Assembly (NCBI GenBank): GCA_019321725.1
Contig: CM033111.1
Location: forward strand, 8,370,001-8,434,000
Direction: 5' to 3'
Length of the DNA: 64,000 bases
Source of the DNA: Paulownia fortunei
Taxonomy: Eukaryota > Streptophyta > Magnoliopsida > Lamiales > Paulowniaceae
Part shown: piece after piece, positions 48,474-60,907 of the stretch
Numbering within the stretch: the stretch's first letter is position 1
How the letters are laid out: each line of letters starts with the position of its first letter
Notes under the pieces: model-generated
Database searches by the model: none
Seen by the model: only the letters and a program-made list of their open reading frames with translations
What the model was told of the DNA's origin: nothing
Position numbers and translations under genes: made by a program

Positions 48474-49516
48474 TGTTACAACTTTAAGGTTGCAAACCCA
48501 AATACAAGTTGTGTCAAGTAATAATTTTTTCAGGAGTCCGAGTTCCATCTACAAGGAAGTTATTTAAAATTTTCAGGATTATATTACTTAAAAGATGGTT
48601 TTGTGTAGTTTAGAATATAAAAAAAAATTATGCTATAACTAAGAAATCAAAGTAATAAAAGTACTGAGTATTAGAGATTCGTTTTTGAATTTTGGATAGA
48701 GGAATGATTATTTATTCTTTTTACCTCTTTTAAATGCCACTATTGGAATCCATATATAATGAAGATTCTAATGGAAAGATTTGATCAAATAGCTCATTCA
48801 TTAAGGTAATAATGATATTGTGTTATTATTTGCAAATTATCTCACAACACCAATATCTATTTATGAGATCAAATATTTATGCACACCTTTGTATAAAACA
48901 AATCAAGGTTTCACCTTAGTAGTCAGTGGAGTAGAATCGTACATCAAGCTAAATGAACTCAAGTATTTGTTGTATCATTAGTGATACATAAATCAAAAAT
49001 CACCGCAAAACAATGAGGGTTTTAACACCAATACTTATTTGTAGGATTAAGTATTTATACACACATTTGTCTACAACAAATCAAGGTTTCACATTAGTAG
49101 TTGGTGGAGTAGAATCGTACAGTAAGCTAAATGAACCCAAGTATTTGTTATGCCATTGGTAATACATAAAATAAGAATCACCACAAAATAAAGAGGGCTT
49201 GAATTAAAAATTAAAATAATAATACAACACACCTGAATATTATGCACCTTTATAACTGTTCTTCTTTCTCCATCAAGAGGTTTACCCTTTCTCATTAGCT
49301 AAATAGAATTTAGAAAGACATAATAAAAGTAAAAAATATTAAAAATAAAAGAAAAACTAGAGAATACATTTCTATTACTACTAGAAAACTTACATTACTA
49401 CTAAAAAACTTAGCCTAAATAAAGACAACAATAAAACTTTCTTCCCCTCTCTAAGGGTTTTTTGTATGTCTTGAATGTCATCCAAGAACCCCTATTTATA
49501 GATAAGAGTGCCTACA
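48474..49516 (-). repeat. Athila 3' LTR, 3' part
   Basis: On the minus strand this runs from the hAT junction (TGTAGGCA at 49516-49509) through the TATA box (49500-49493) and about 2.3 units of the 177-bp repeat (about 49240-48850) to GTTGTAACA at 48474. It represents roughly LTR positions 760 to the end. Confidence 0.78.
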
Positions 49517-49859
49517 TTCAATTTTTTTAAACCAAGATCGGACATTGAATCGGATAATTATCTGGGTCATTAGGTCATTTGTCTAACTGGTTGAACCGTT
49601 GTGAAAAAATGGATGACCCGTTATATATATGTGTATATATATATAAGTTAAACATAAGTACGAAGGTAATAGAACTTACAAAATGAAAATAAAAGTAAAG
49701 AACTAAATTTAATAAAATATATATTCAAATAAATAAAAAATATTCATGTATATTTGTTTTGCACATCATTTTATTGAATAAGTTCGAATTAAACGTCTCT
49801 GGAAAAAAACAACAAACTTAAAATAGTTGAAAGTAGTAGAATTAAAGATAACTACGATC

Positions 49860-50290
49860 AATCAGAAATCTCAATCAATTCCAATCATCATTCTCCTCCA
49901 TGTCATCACCACCACTACCACCAAAACTAGTTCGATGACCAAAACATTCAAGATCAACATCTTTAATTGCATCAGCATCATTTTCCTTATCTAAATTCAA
50001 ATATGACAAAATAATCAATATCAAATAATTTCATAAATGGGATTTTATAAGAAAGATAATAATTTGAACTAACCTATTGATGGATCGGAGCTTGACTCTT
50101 CCCTATTTCTTAGTAATTCTACCTCAATCATATTTTCAAACTCCTCATAATCAAGTTCACTATCAGGCATTTCTTCCATGATCCAAAACTCTATCTTGTC
50201 AATGCACTCATAATCGACAGAATCATATGGCCACTTGCTATACTTAACTCTATGATAATCCCAACATAGAAGTGAAGAGAAAATAGAATG
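49860..50290 (-). pseudogene. Possible C-terminal acidic exons of the hAT transposase
   Basis: The minus strand shows Asp/Glu-rich coding-like segments (around 50220-50100 and 49990-49870) separated by intron-like sequence. This resembles the acidic C-terminal tail of BED/DUF659 plant hAT proteins. It is only a composition and position argument. Confidence 0.35.
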
Positions 50291-50389
50291 AAAAATATTT
50301 AACTTTAAGTACGAGAAAAGTTTTAATAAATAATACTAATTAGTTTCATACCTGTTTTGCAGACATAAGTTATAATACACGTAACTAGA

Positions 50390-52509
50390 TCATTCAACCT
50401 TTGGTGCTCCAATCTATTTCTTTTCTTAGTATGAATGCGCTTAAATACACTTAATTACACTCACATCCAGAAGAAAAAATTGTTTGACTTAATTTTTAAT
50501 TGCTAACTTTTTTAAGTTTGGAGCATCTGTACCAAACAATCTCCACCATCATCTAACAAAATAATATCATAAAGAAATAAGAGGACAGAAAAAAAAAGGG
50601 GAATTCATATTAGATCAAGAATAAATTTAACAAATTATTATAAATTATATATTACCTGGCCGAGTTGATCTAGAAATGGTCAAAGTAGTTGGTCATGAAA
50701 AACTTTTTTGTCTATCGCGAAAGAATGATATCTCGTCATATATCTTTGTATTCCCACTCTCAACTTTTTTATCTATAATGTCCAACAATTTGTTCATAAC
50801 CTCTGGCTTGTTATAAAAGGATTCTTTGTCATATTGAGAAATCGGATTCAAATAATATATTGCTGCATGAAGACTATTTCGCAACATCTTGTCTTATCTT
50901 AGATCAATAATATCACTATATGGCTGACATAATCCTTTTTTATTTCTAAACAACTCTTTGATACCCTTTCTTATGCTATACATGCCTTCATACACATAAC
51001 ATATGGCTGGCTTCTCATTGAAATTACAAATGTGCAACAAACATAGAAGTGGAGCTCCAATTCTCACAGTAATTGAACAATTATTCCAAAATCTTTTATC
51101 TAAAATAATTAGTTTAAGTTATTTTGCAACATCTTTTCTTTAAGTATCTTTTGAAGTCTGGAGATGTTACCATAGCTTGCAAATCCTCTTTATGGTCATT
51201 TTAACTTTTCAATGTAATAAAAGTAGTCGCAAAGCGAGTATCTCTAGGATGGAGAATTTCCCTCCATCCTTCTCTTTCCCTCAACCAATTGAGAGGCCAT
51301 TTGATTTGTTACTATAAACATAACATGTGACCTTAGATGCAAGAATAGTCAAATCATTGACATGCAACTCACTAATATATTTCATGACCAGATTAATAGA
51401 ATGAGTTGTACAAGGTGACCAAGTAATGGATGGATATCTATCACATAATAAATGTCCAACTCCCTTATAATTACTTGCATTATTAGATAGCATATGAACC
51501 ACATTACTTACACCGACCATTTCCACAATTTTGATAAATAAGTTACATAGATTCTCAGCATTTGTCTCAATTCCATATGCATCATCAAACTTAATAAAAA
51601 GAGATTCCAATGGGATAATAAATCAAGAAATTAATTAATGCCCTCTGTCTAGAATCTTTCCTTCCATCACCCATTACATTACAACCAGTTTCTATCTACT
51701 TACTCCTAAAAAAATTAACAATTAATTCAACCTATTTTTTGGCATCTTTCAATAGGGTAACTCGCAAAGCATGATCATTAGGCCCAGTATAACCATGACC
51801 TATAGATGCAACTTTACTCATGGGAATTTGAAAAAAATAGAGAATTGCAAGCATTTAAAGGTATACATGTATCATAAAACCACATTACAAGGGCCAAGTC
51901 AGTGTCATGCTATTTTTCTTTACTTTGTAAGAAGCTTTTATAGAAGGTTGAGAAGGATCAAGAATACCACTTTTAAAATAAGCCTCCAACCCAAATGTGG
52001 TTTTTCTCTTCCTTACAGATGTAGGTTGCCCATTCTTAAGGCCTTCATCTTGGATTGATATTCCTTAAGTTGGTGTAGGGGTAATGTCTTAAATATCATC
52101 ATCACCATAAAACTCATGTGTACTTGTACTTAATGGATCATCATCAATTTCAAGAGCTCTTCGTCTTTGTTTTGCTATTTTATTATTCTCATTTAAAGAT
52201 CATTGGATCATAAATAGAACATCAGAAGGAACCTTCTTGCAAGCGGTAACATTCCTTTTTGCTCTAGCAAGATGTTGCTTCATACGATTAATGTTTCCAC
52301 CTCTAAAGGAAGCATGGCAAAATCCACAAGTTAAGTCTTTTTTCCTTCCAGCATTTGTTGCCTCTGTTACATATTTCCATGCTACATCTCTTTTTTGTCT
52401 CGAATTACTCCCAAATAGTTGTCCTTGACCTTCAATGGACTAAGATTCAAATGACGTGCAACGAGAGCCTGTTGCCTCCATTAAGCTACAAAAAAATATA
52501 CATACATAA
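50390..52509 (-). pseudogene. hAT transposase with BED zinc finger and DUF659, degraded
   Basis: Starts near 52509 with MEATGSRC and an in-frame stop soon after. The BED zinc finger keeps its ligands (CGFC, then MKQH and the final NVTAC) at about 52350-52245. A DUF659 region follows (SKVASIGHGYTGP, VMGDGRKDSRQRALINFL) at about 51830-51610. The open frame 51610-51281 continues it with NNASNYKGVGHLL and ITWSPCTTHSINLVM. LHAAIYYLNP lies at about 50870 and a broken C-terminal dimerisation block (LFGTDAPNLKKLAI) near 50500. Landmarks are in family order. At least six stops or frameshifts make it a pseudogene. The family is distinct from the Ac-type hAT at 39752-44163. Confidence 0.85.
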
Positions 52510-52530
52510 TTTTAAAAATTTTACATATTA

Positions 52531-54299
52531 TATTTAAGAGGCCTATTATAATATTTCACAACAAAATACCTAGTAAGGATGAAAAAACACTATCCGTGCC
52601 AACATACATCTTAAAAATTTGAATGATAGAAAGATAAAAATAAATAAATAAATAAAAGAGTTTGAGAGTAAATACCATCTAGAAACGGTATTTCTCAATA
52701 AAAAAATATGCTTCTCCAAGTGTCCAAATGGAATGTAAACACTTAAAGCCATGCTTCAAGCAAAGTCCTCTATCAAAATCAAATGAAATAAATATATGTT
52801 AAAATTTTCTAACTAGTTTATGAATCATCTCAGTTAGCAACTTCATACTCTTAATTCCACTAATTCTTTTATTGAGATATAAATAAACATAAGACCCACA
52901 AAAATGATTAACTATATTTTTTAATATCCATAATCAATAATAAACAAATCTTTCCAAGAAAATTTGAAAAATGTAAACAAGATTACATATTTCATAGACT
53001 TACAAGTAAATAGCAAGTAAAATCATCTAGATATTGTGTATAATATCATACTAACAAATGCACAGTAATAAAAAATACTAAACCTCAAACCTCACCAATG
53101 CATACAAAAGATTTATTCGAATTCTTGGTAACTAAAGAACAAAAACTGCAGCCTTATTTGAAAGTTCAAAACTGGGTACAACATAAGTTTAAGAATATGA
53201 ATAAAACTACAACAAAAAGATAATATCTGATTATAAGTAAATAATACAATATATATATATATATATCATGAATTGTATGTAAAAAATACAAGAAAATAAA
53301 TACTTACTAAAAATAACATAACTATTTGTGCAAAAAGATTTAAGTATAATTATCACAAAAATATATTAACCAAAGAACATCAAAGTCCAAAACAACTCCC
53401 ATCATCAATTAAAGCACATTATTCGTACTTAATTTTAATCATTGAAATTGAAAAAATATTTACGACTCAAAAAATTGACAATTCACAAATGTTTGTTAAA
53501 AACTTCACAAACTTGCCATATTATGCAAAAAAAATAGGGATATGTCTTAAGAGTGTTAAAGTTACCCTTTACCCTACCACTAATTTTTATGGTTTCAACA
53601 AACCTAAAAGTATGCTTGATAAAAAAAATATTTTTATTTAAAATAAATTTGAAAAGACACATTGAACACATAATAACATATTACCTGAATATGTGACACT
53701 TTTAGCTCATCTCCGATTGTCATACTAGTAATATTTTATACTATTAAGTTTTAGGATAACTTCTAAAACTTTGACTTCTCCTACATGAGCAAAATGAGCA
53801 ACACTCCCCATTAACTCCAAATTATCTCCCATGCCTCACTTTAATCATCACTTGGATTTTCGACATATAAATATTGAGTGTTAGAACCTTTTCTTTTTGG
53901 TTTGTCGAGACGAATGATTGATTGAGAACCATTTAAAAAATAATTAAGGTATTAGGCATTCTAGCACCATGGCCAAATCAGCTTGTTGCCCATGTTATGT
54001 TCCAAGAGAACAACATCTTCTATAGTAAGCCACTTTAAGCCTTTCAATAATTTTTTTTTTGTGATAACCATATCTTCTTACCTAGCCTAAATACACTATT
54101 ACCCTACCCTTGTTCTAAACATGATTTGAAGGTTAAGAGACATTCAATTAACAAGGTGAGCTTGCAAAAACAATTTGGGTTGAAACAGAAGATAAATATG
54201 GAGGAGTTTCTCTTCCAAAAAAAATATTAAAAAAAAAGTCGCAAAGTGTTAAAAATATTATGAGTTACAACTAAAATGGGATGTTCCAAAATTAATAAG
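52531..54299. other. Junction region, origin uncertain
   Basis: A+T-rich DNA between the hAT transposase and the inverted Athila block. It holds no supported gene. One inversion breakpoint should lie here. The part above about 53900 (CCAAGAGAACAACATCTTC onward) has the look of Athila 3' internal sequence in plus orientation. A short TA run is at 53251-53267. Confidence 0.35.
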
Positions 54300-54974
54300 A
54301 ATGATGAAGATGGGTCTAACTTATTAACAATAGGCCCCGGTGTTGAAATTCGTGGAGTATGAGAATTCTTTATTGATAAACTCTATGTCTCTAATCTCAT
54401 GAAGTTTTTAGAACCTTTGTCACATCATATCCTTTTATTTCTTAGCCACATCACTACCCTTTGCCGTCATTACAACCTTTGTTGAAAATCTTTTAATTTC
54501 GTGCAGTGCCTTTGGTGTAATGGAAATTTGTACCAAAAAAAGAGCCTATGATGTTTTAATTCTTCCATTTGAGATTGGGTGATGGTTTTTTTTAGGTTCT
54601 ATGGGATTTCACTTATTTAAAGCATGCATGGTTTCATCACTATTGACATTAACTATTCACACACATACACACACACTTGAGTATATTTATTGTGGAAATA
54701 TATTGACTTTTGAATTACTAAGGGTTAGATTGAACATTTCCATATTAATTTATTGCTTCATGAGAATAATGGTTGGAAATTAGTTATCATAGGTATTTGT
54801 GGGTATCAACACTGAAAACCGTCATGAGACTATAACTTGTCCTTTATGGACCACTTACAGTTTTAAAGGATTATTGCATATGCTAAATGCAATCGTGATT
54901 TCCTACCAAAATAGATTAATATAGGTTTATTTTATGCTTGCTCGAGGACGAGCAAGGGCTAAGTGTGGGGAATT
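54300..54974 (+). other. Athila 3' internal region and polypurine tract, inverted segment
   Basis: Plus-strand sequence homologous to 11643-12191 of element A, including CACTATTGACATTAACTATTC, CTAAGGGTTAGATT and GCTCGAGGACGAGCAAG, then AAGTGTGGGGAATT, a purine-rich tract abutting the LTR start at 54975. Its orientation is opposite to the pol region at 57-61 kb. Confidence 0.78.
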
Positions 54975-55740
54975 TGATAATTGTATATTTTGATATTTTT
55001 TATATCAAATTCTTTGTACTTTCCTTAATTTATTCTTGTTAATATTATAGTTTTATTAATATTTTGTGTTAGGAAATCAATGAACAAAAAGATATCAAAA
55101 AGAGTCAAAATAAAACTAAGGAAGATAACACGTATTGTGAGCATGTTGGGAGATAATATTTCATTGGATTAAATAAGCATCACAATTAGAAGAAAAATGT
55201 CATTTTTGCTTAAGTCCATCATTATAGATCAAAATATATGCAAGAAATCACTTGAATTTCGCAGGTGATTATTGGACTTACATTAAATTTAAAATAAACA
55301 TGTTTTGCAGACTTGTGCAGTTTTTGTATTTTGGACATAACTCCATTCTCAAAAGCCTTATGAATCTAAATCTTACTTCATTTCATAGCCAAAAATAGAA
55401 CTACAATTTTGCTGTTAGAAGCTCAGCCTAATTCAGTCTTGATTATAGCAGAAAATTCGTCCAAATATGTGCTTTGGAAAAGATTTATATATGTTGACAC
55501 ATCTTTTTAAATCAAACATAACTTTTTTCTTAATAGTTATAATTAGATGATTCAAGTTAAAAAATGAATCTAACAGACAAATCTACAACTTTCATGTTGA
55601 TCACATTCTCAAATTTAACTGATTGCATGGAGAAAAATGTGTGACAAAATTTAGATTTGAAAAGGACATGTAAATTTAGAGCACATTTGAAGTTAACTTG
55701 GAGTGCATTTGGAATGAATTTGGAGATGCCAATTTACGCA
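54975..55740 (+). repeat. Athila 3' LTR, 5' part (LTR positions 1 to about 766)
   Basis: Starts TGATAA after the polypurine tract and follows the 12192 LTR until TTTACGCA at 55733-55740, where hAT sequence begins. The last 8 bp overlap with the first 8 bp of the other LTR part (TGTAGGCA, 49516-49509). Both are one change away from the LTR sequence TTTAGGCA. Confidence 0.8.
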
Positions 55741-56390
55741 TGGTTTTGAAACTCAAACTGGACTAGCCGACCAAACTGGTTTAATTGGGAACCGATCATG
55801 GCGCCGGTCCAATCCTATATTTAAATCGGGCAGAAAGAATCCCATTGCCACCTAGTGAAAATCGGTAAAAATCGGTTGACTCAGTGACTTATGTGACCCA
55901 GTTCAACTCTTTTTTTTTAATTCACAAACGAAAAACTTAGGGTCCAGCAACAACATAAGAAAACAAAACCCTACATTACTACTTTTTTTTCTAGTTTCAA
56001 CTTTCACCTCTACATCAAATTTTCTATTTTTCTTCAGCCTCTACAATCTGCATCAAGCTCTTCTATTTCTTTTGAGTCTCTGCATCAAGTTTTTTCTTTT
56101 TGTTTTATACTAAATAGCTTTTTCTTTCTGCTAAAGTTTTACTAAGGTTATTGGCTACCCTATAAACTCACCATTTTTTTTGGATTGGTTACACAACAGA
56201 CACAAATACAGTTGAATATACGAGTGGAAGAGGCTTCAAGTTTTATTTTTTTTTTTAAAGTGAGTTGTGCAAAAATGGAGTAAGTATGGTGCAATTTATT
56301 GATGTGTGAACATGAAATGTATTTATTGTACATCTTTTTCCTTTGTTAGAAAGGTTGAAAATAAAGATACAAAATTTGAAAATTAACTAC
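55741..56390 (+). mobile_element. hAT 5' terminus and leader, inverted segment
   Basis: Starts TGGTTTTGAAACTC and carries G+C-richer subterminal sequence (GGCGCCGGTCCAATCC, AAATCGGTAAAAATCGG), then a pyrimidine-rich stretch like a transposase 5' leader. No transposase coding follows in this orientation; the coding part is at 52509-50390 on the other strand, as expected if an inversion split the element. The end near 56390 is approximate. Confidence 0.5.
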
Positions 56391-56399
56391 TTACACGTC

Positions 56400-57031
56400 A
56401 ATGTACGTGTAGTTGTGATTGTGACTCACATCTTCCTCTAGTTTTACATCCAGCAATGGCTTAAATGCCCTCTATGGGTCGAGGATATGCTTCCTATCCA
56501 ATTTTCATATAAATTGGTAAACAGAGTTTTTTAATGTCAGATTCCAAAGATTATAACGCTTATAATCATCTTGAAAGTGATTCCATAAATCAAGAATTGC
56601 ACGTTATACTAATCCATATAAATGCATCTCAAGAGTCAATATAATGTCATCTAAAGACTCCTTACTCAATTCATCCATAATGAATTGAATTTTATCTTCT
56701 CGATTTTTAGAAATCAACATAAGAAATAACACTTTGTGTTGCAAGTCCATCAAGTACATTTGTGACAAACTTGTATTTTTTTCACCCTTCGTTTTTTAGA
56801 ATATGTACTTTTACCAAAACCAGGCATGTATCTAGTAAGCAAGTTTGAAAACTCGTATGAACACTCATCTGCTACTCTTACCTTTGCTTTAATTATCCAT
56901 CGTATGTTCCTTGGGATGCCCTTGTACATAAGCATCCTTAATCTTTCAATCCTGATTTTATAAATTTTTAAAATTGCAACTTTACGAAGAAAAGAAAATC
57001 GCTTCTTGAGAGTTGGAAGAATGTCATCCAT
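56400..57031 (-). pseudogene. Athila 3' ORF of unknown function
   Basis: An open frame at 57031-56750 begins MDDILPTLKKRFSFLRK and is very basic (Lys/Arg-rich, with repeated IRxxRLRxLM and IPRxIRW motifs). After a stop, a second frame continues with a helical, Leu-rich stretch (DELSKESLDDIILTLEMHL). It lies 3' of the integrase, where Athila elements may carry an extra ORF, sometimes called env-like. I see no signal peptide or membrane segment in the open part. I do not recognise the protein; a captured host-gene fragment is the alternative. Confidence 0.4.
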
Positions 57032-57239
57032 TTTGAAAAGAACAAAAGAATGAGAAAAAGAGAAAAACTTTGTATACAGATTTTAGTTGTTTGGAAAACT
57101 GATAAGTCCAACTTCAATAACCACGGAATACTATTATCCGCCACTTAACCAGGAAAATAAAATAAAATAAAAGATAAAAAGTCTACAAAACAAACAAATT
57201 TAGAAAAAATAAGTATATATATATACACATACTAATCAT

Positions 57240-58412
57240 AACAAGGGTTAGAAAGAAAATGAATTTCCTCTTGTGAAAATTAATTCTCTTGAAAAAGTTT
57301 AAGTCTTTATCCATTTACTTTGAATATGCTATCATTTCTAGGATTCTCAATATCAATAGTCCTTAAGGATATACCTCTTTTACAACAAAAGAACCACTCT
57401 ACCTTGATCTCAATTTTTCAGGAAATAAATGAAACCAAGAATTATAAAGCAAAACTTTTTGACCAACCTCAAATGTTTTTCTTGAAATTTTATTATCATG
57501 AAATTCTTTGATTCTTGCTTTATGAATTTTAGAATTCTCATATGCATCATTTCTCAATTCTTGAAGTTCATTCATTTGCAGTTTGCGCGATTTTGAAGTT
57601 TTATCAAGGTTGAAGTTAAACATTTTGATTGTCCAATAAGCTTTATGTTCCAGTTCAAGAGACAAATGACAAGGTTTTCCACAAATTATCCTATAAGAAG
57701 ACATTTCTAATGATGTTTTAAAAGCAGTTCTATATGCCCAAAGTGTATTGGTAAGTCTAAGAGACCAATCTTTACGATTTGGGTTAACTATCTTTTCCAA
57801 AATTTATTTTATCTCCCTATTTGCAAGTTCAATTTGTCTATTTGTTTTAGGGTTATAAGGGTTTGCAACTTTAAGTATGATTCCATATTTTCTCATTAAA
57901 GTTCCAAAAACTTTGTTACAAAAATATTTTTTCCCATCACTGATAATGGATCAAGAAATTCCAAATCGACTTAAAATATTTTCTTTCAAAAATTTTATCA
58001 CTATTTTGTGACTATTATTTCGATAGAGAATTGCCTCGATTTATTTTAAGACATAATCTATGGTGACCAAAATATAAATAAAATCAGATGATAATGGAAA
58101 TGGTCACATAAAGTCAATACCACAACAGTCAAAGATTTCAATCACTATAATGGGTTTTAGGGGCATCATGTTTCACTTTGAGATAGATCCTAACTTTTGA
58201 CAATTTTTACAACTTTTACAGAAAGTGCAAGTGTCTTTAAAAATAGTTAGCCAATAAAATCCACATTGCAAAATTTTTGCAATGGTTTTTTTGTCGAAAG
58301 GTGACCACCACATGCTTTTGAATGACAAATTTAAAAATATTACATTTCTCATTGTCAGGCACGCATCTCCAAAAAATTTGATCAGGATAATATTTAAATA
58401 GATATGGATCAT
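57240..58412 (-). pseudogene. Athila integrase, broken
   Basis: The zinc-binding part ends with ILQCGFYW and FCKSCKNCQKLG near 58190. The core shows CGIDFM (first catalytic Asp) followed by a stop, then ISDG (second Asp) near 57945 and ANREIK (catalytic Glu) near 57815. The open frame 57800-57399 carries the Athila-typical [29 protein letters not shown] and FPEKLRSR. The tail reads IFKVNGQRLKLF after frame changes. Motif order and the ELEHKAYW block place it in the Athila/Tat branch of Ty3/Gypsy. Stops in the core make it inactive. Confidence 0.8.
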
Positions 58413-58682
58413 CCTAATAAAAAAATTTCACATCGGTCAAAAACTTCTTTTATCTTGGGAATTCCAATGTGGTGGCATCTTTTCTGTCACGAGAAAATTA
58501 ACACTGTCAACAAACCAAGAAAAAATAGAAACATTAAATAGTTGTTCATTAGGAAAAGTGTTATTAATGGATGTGGTTTGAAATGAATCATCACAAACAA
58601 GTCTCGACAAATGACCAGCCATCACATTCTCTACTCATTTCTTACCTCGAATCATAAAATTGAATTCCTGAAGTAAGAGAAT

Positions 58683-58949
58683 CTATCTAATCAGTTTAAG
58701 TTTGACATCTTTTTTTGATAAAAGATATTTTAAAGTTGTATGATCACTAAAAATAAGAACTGGTAAGGCAACAAGATAAGATCTAAATTTCTCCAATGCA
58801 AAAACTACAATAAGTAATTCTTTTTTAGTTGTTGAATAATTCAATTGAGCATTATTCAAAGTTTTACTTGCATAGTAAATGACATATGGTTTCTTATCTT
58901 TTATTGGTCCTAAGACATCTCCAACAGCATTGTCACTCGCATCACACAT
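58683..58949 (-). pseudogene. Athila RNase H domain (open over 88 codons)
   Basis: Starts at MCDASDNAVG (first catalytic Asp), continues with YYASKTLNNAQLNYSTTKKELL (catalytic Glu) and FSDHTTLKYLL (Asp). The three acidic positions are kept and the frame is open. The domain sits between broken RT and integrase, so it is a relic that happens to remain readable. Confidence 0.8.
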
Positions 58950-60018
58950 TATTTCAAAAGATAAAGTCCAATGTGAAGGCTACACGATTGGAGCATATGT
59001 AAGCATATTTTTAAACTTAACAAAACATTTTCGCAATTTTCAGTCCATTCAAAAATAGTGTCTTTTATTACAAGATTATACAAAGGTTTAGATATTATAC
59101 TAAAATCTTTCATAAGTCTTGTATAAAAATCAACATATCCTAAAAATGATCTTACCTCCTTCATAGACTTTGGTATTGGCAAATTGGCAATTAACTCAAT
59201 TTTAGATTTGTCTACTTCAATACCTTTTAACAAAATATTGTGTCCAAGAACAATAGCAGTTGTTACCATGAAATGATATTTTTCCCATATGAGTATAATA
59301 TTTTTTTCTTCACACTTGATCAAAACTTTTTTCTAAATTAGACAAGCAATCGTCAAATGAATTACCAAAAAATAGAAAAATCATATATGAAGACTTCAAG
59401 AAAACGTTCAACTATATCACTAAAAATACTAAGCATGCATCGTTGGAATGTAGCTGTTGCATTACATAATCTAAAAGACATCATTCGATATGCAAAAATA
59501 TCAAAAGGACAAGTAAAAGTAGTTTTCTCTCTATTTTCAAGTGCAATTGCAATTTGATTATACCCACAATATCCATCTAAGAAGTAGTAAAATTCATGTC
59601 TCGCAACTCTTTCAAAGATTTAATTCATGAAAGATAATGGAAAATTATCTTTTCTAATAATTGAGTTGTATTTCCTATAGTCAATGCACATTCGTCAACC
59701 AGTAACAGTCCTAGTTGGAATTAGTTTATCATTTTCATTATTAACTACAATAACTCCAGATTTATTTGGTACAACTTGAGTAGGAGTTAGTCATTTATTG
59801 TCAGAAATAGGATATATGATTTCATTATCTAAGAGTTAAATGATTTCATTTCTCACTACTTCTTTTATATTAGCATTTAGCTTCCGTTGCATCTCTCTAG
59901 ATGCTTTGGGATTTTCCTCTAGATAGATGTTCTGTGTGTAAATTGAAGGACTAGTACCTTTAATGTCAGCAATGGTCCATGCTAAAGCATTCTTATACAT
60001 TTTTAGAGTTTTGATCAA
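58950..60018 (-). pseudogene. Athila reverse transcriptase, broken
   Basis: N-terminal EENPKASREMQRKLNANIKE is in an open frame near 59920. Near 59440 the segment MSFRLCNATATFQRCM is followed by the catalytic box, which reads FIYDF instead of the usual FMDDF, so the first Asp is lost. The connection part (59323-58949) has HFMVTTAIVLGH, KGIEVDKSKIE and VRSFLGYVDFYTRLMKDFS in one open frame. Stops separate the blocks. Confidence 0.8.
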
Positions 60019-60316
60019 TTTAGCTTCTTGGATGTATCAAGTTTGGAAGAAATTATTACTGGAAAAGTCTTATTCTCACCCAAGAATGAGTATTTCAAAT
60101 CAAATGGCAAAGGTTTCAAATCAATCATGGGAGCTTTAATACTTCATGGAACAAATTGTACTGTTGATGATAAAAGTTCTGCAAACCTTGGCTTCCAAAA
60201 ATATTTTTCTTGTACCTACAAAAATTCAGAAAAAATATTAGAATGTCTTTTTACAAATACTTCTACTTTCAAAACAAGTTTCCAGTGGATCAAAGGAATT
60301 AGTAATAGTAAAATAT

Positions 60317-60907
60317 TCATGAACAAGTTCCCTCAATTGAATCCACTTCCTGTACTTCGACATCTTCTATAGGTTGCTTACAAACATTAAAAATATTTGG
60401 TTCCAAAGTGATATTTTCAAAAGATAACTTCAAAATATCATTCCTACAATTAATCAGAGCATTTGAAGTTGCAAGAAAATAATGTGTATGTTTAATAGGC
60501 TTCGTGTCTAAAACAATGAAATACAATGAAAATTAAAACTTATCAATTTGTACCAACACATCTTCTACTACTCTTTTTGAAACTTTAATCGAAAGGTCAG
60601 CTAGTTGGAGTACAACAGAAGTTTTTTTAAGTTATTCCAAACCTAATTGTTCATAAATTGAGAAATGTAGAAGACAGCCTGGATCTTTATACATGGGTGG
60701 AGTAAATTGTTGAATGATTGAATTATTACTTTCAGTTAAAAATGCCTTCTTTTGTATATGATGTTTTTTTATTGTATACAAATCTTTCAAAATTTTGGCA
60801 TAAGGTGGAACTTGCTTGATTGCTACCAATAATGGAATAATAATGTTGACTTCTTTAAAAACTTCAAAAATTTCAGCATTTGAGTTCAATTTTTTATTCA
60901 GTTGCAA
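60317..60907 (-). pseudogene. Athila protease region, catalytic motif lost
   Basis: Readable blocks include IPLLVAIKQVPPYAKILKDL, MYKDPGC and SIYEQLGLE, then ATSNALINCRND and NIFNVCKQP further along. In related elements about 35 residues containing the DLGAS-type aspartic protease site lie between KDPGC and SIYEQLG; here only three residues separate them. The protease active site has been deleted. Confidence 0.7.

Larger units (their letters stand above)
49517..52530 (-). mobile_element. hAT transposon, 3' part with right terminus
   Basis: Contains the degraded BED/DUF659 transposase and the right terminal region, whose inverted end starts TTCAATTTTTTTAAACCAAGATCGG. The left end of what I take to be the same element is at 55741, beginning TGGTTTTGAAACTCAAACTGG. 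The two termini share TTxAAAC and CGGAC/TGGAC blocks, consistent with degenerate inverted repeats. Confidence 0.6.

Noticed and set aside
51771..52537. Plus-strand open frames in the hAT region
   Set aside because: They are antisense to the recognisable minus-strand hAT transposase.
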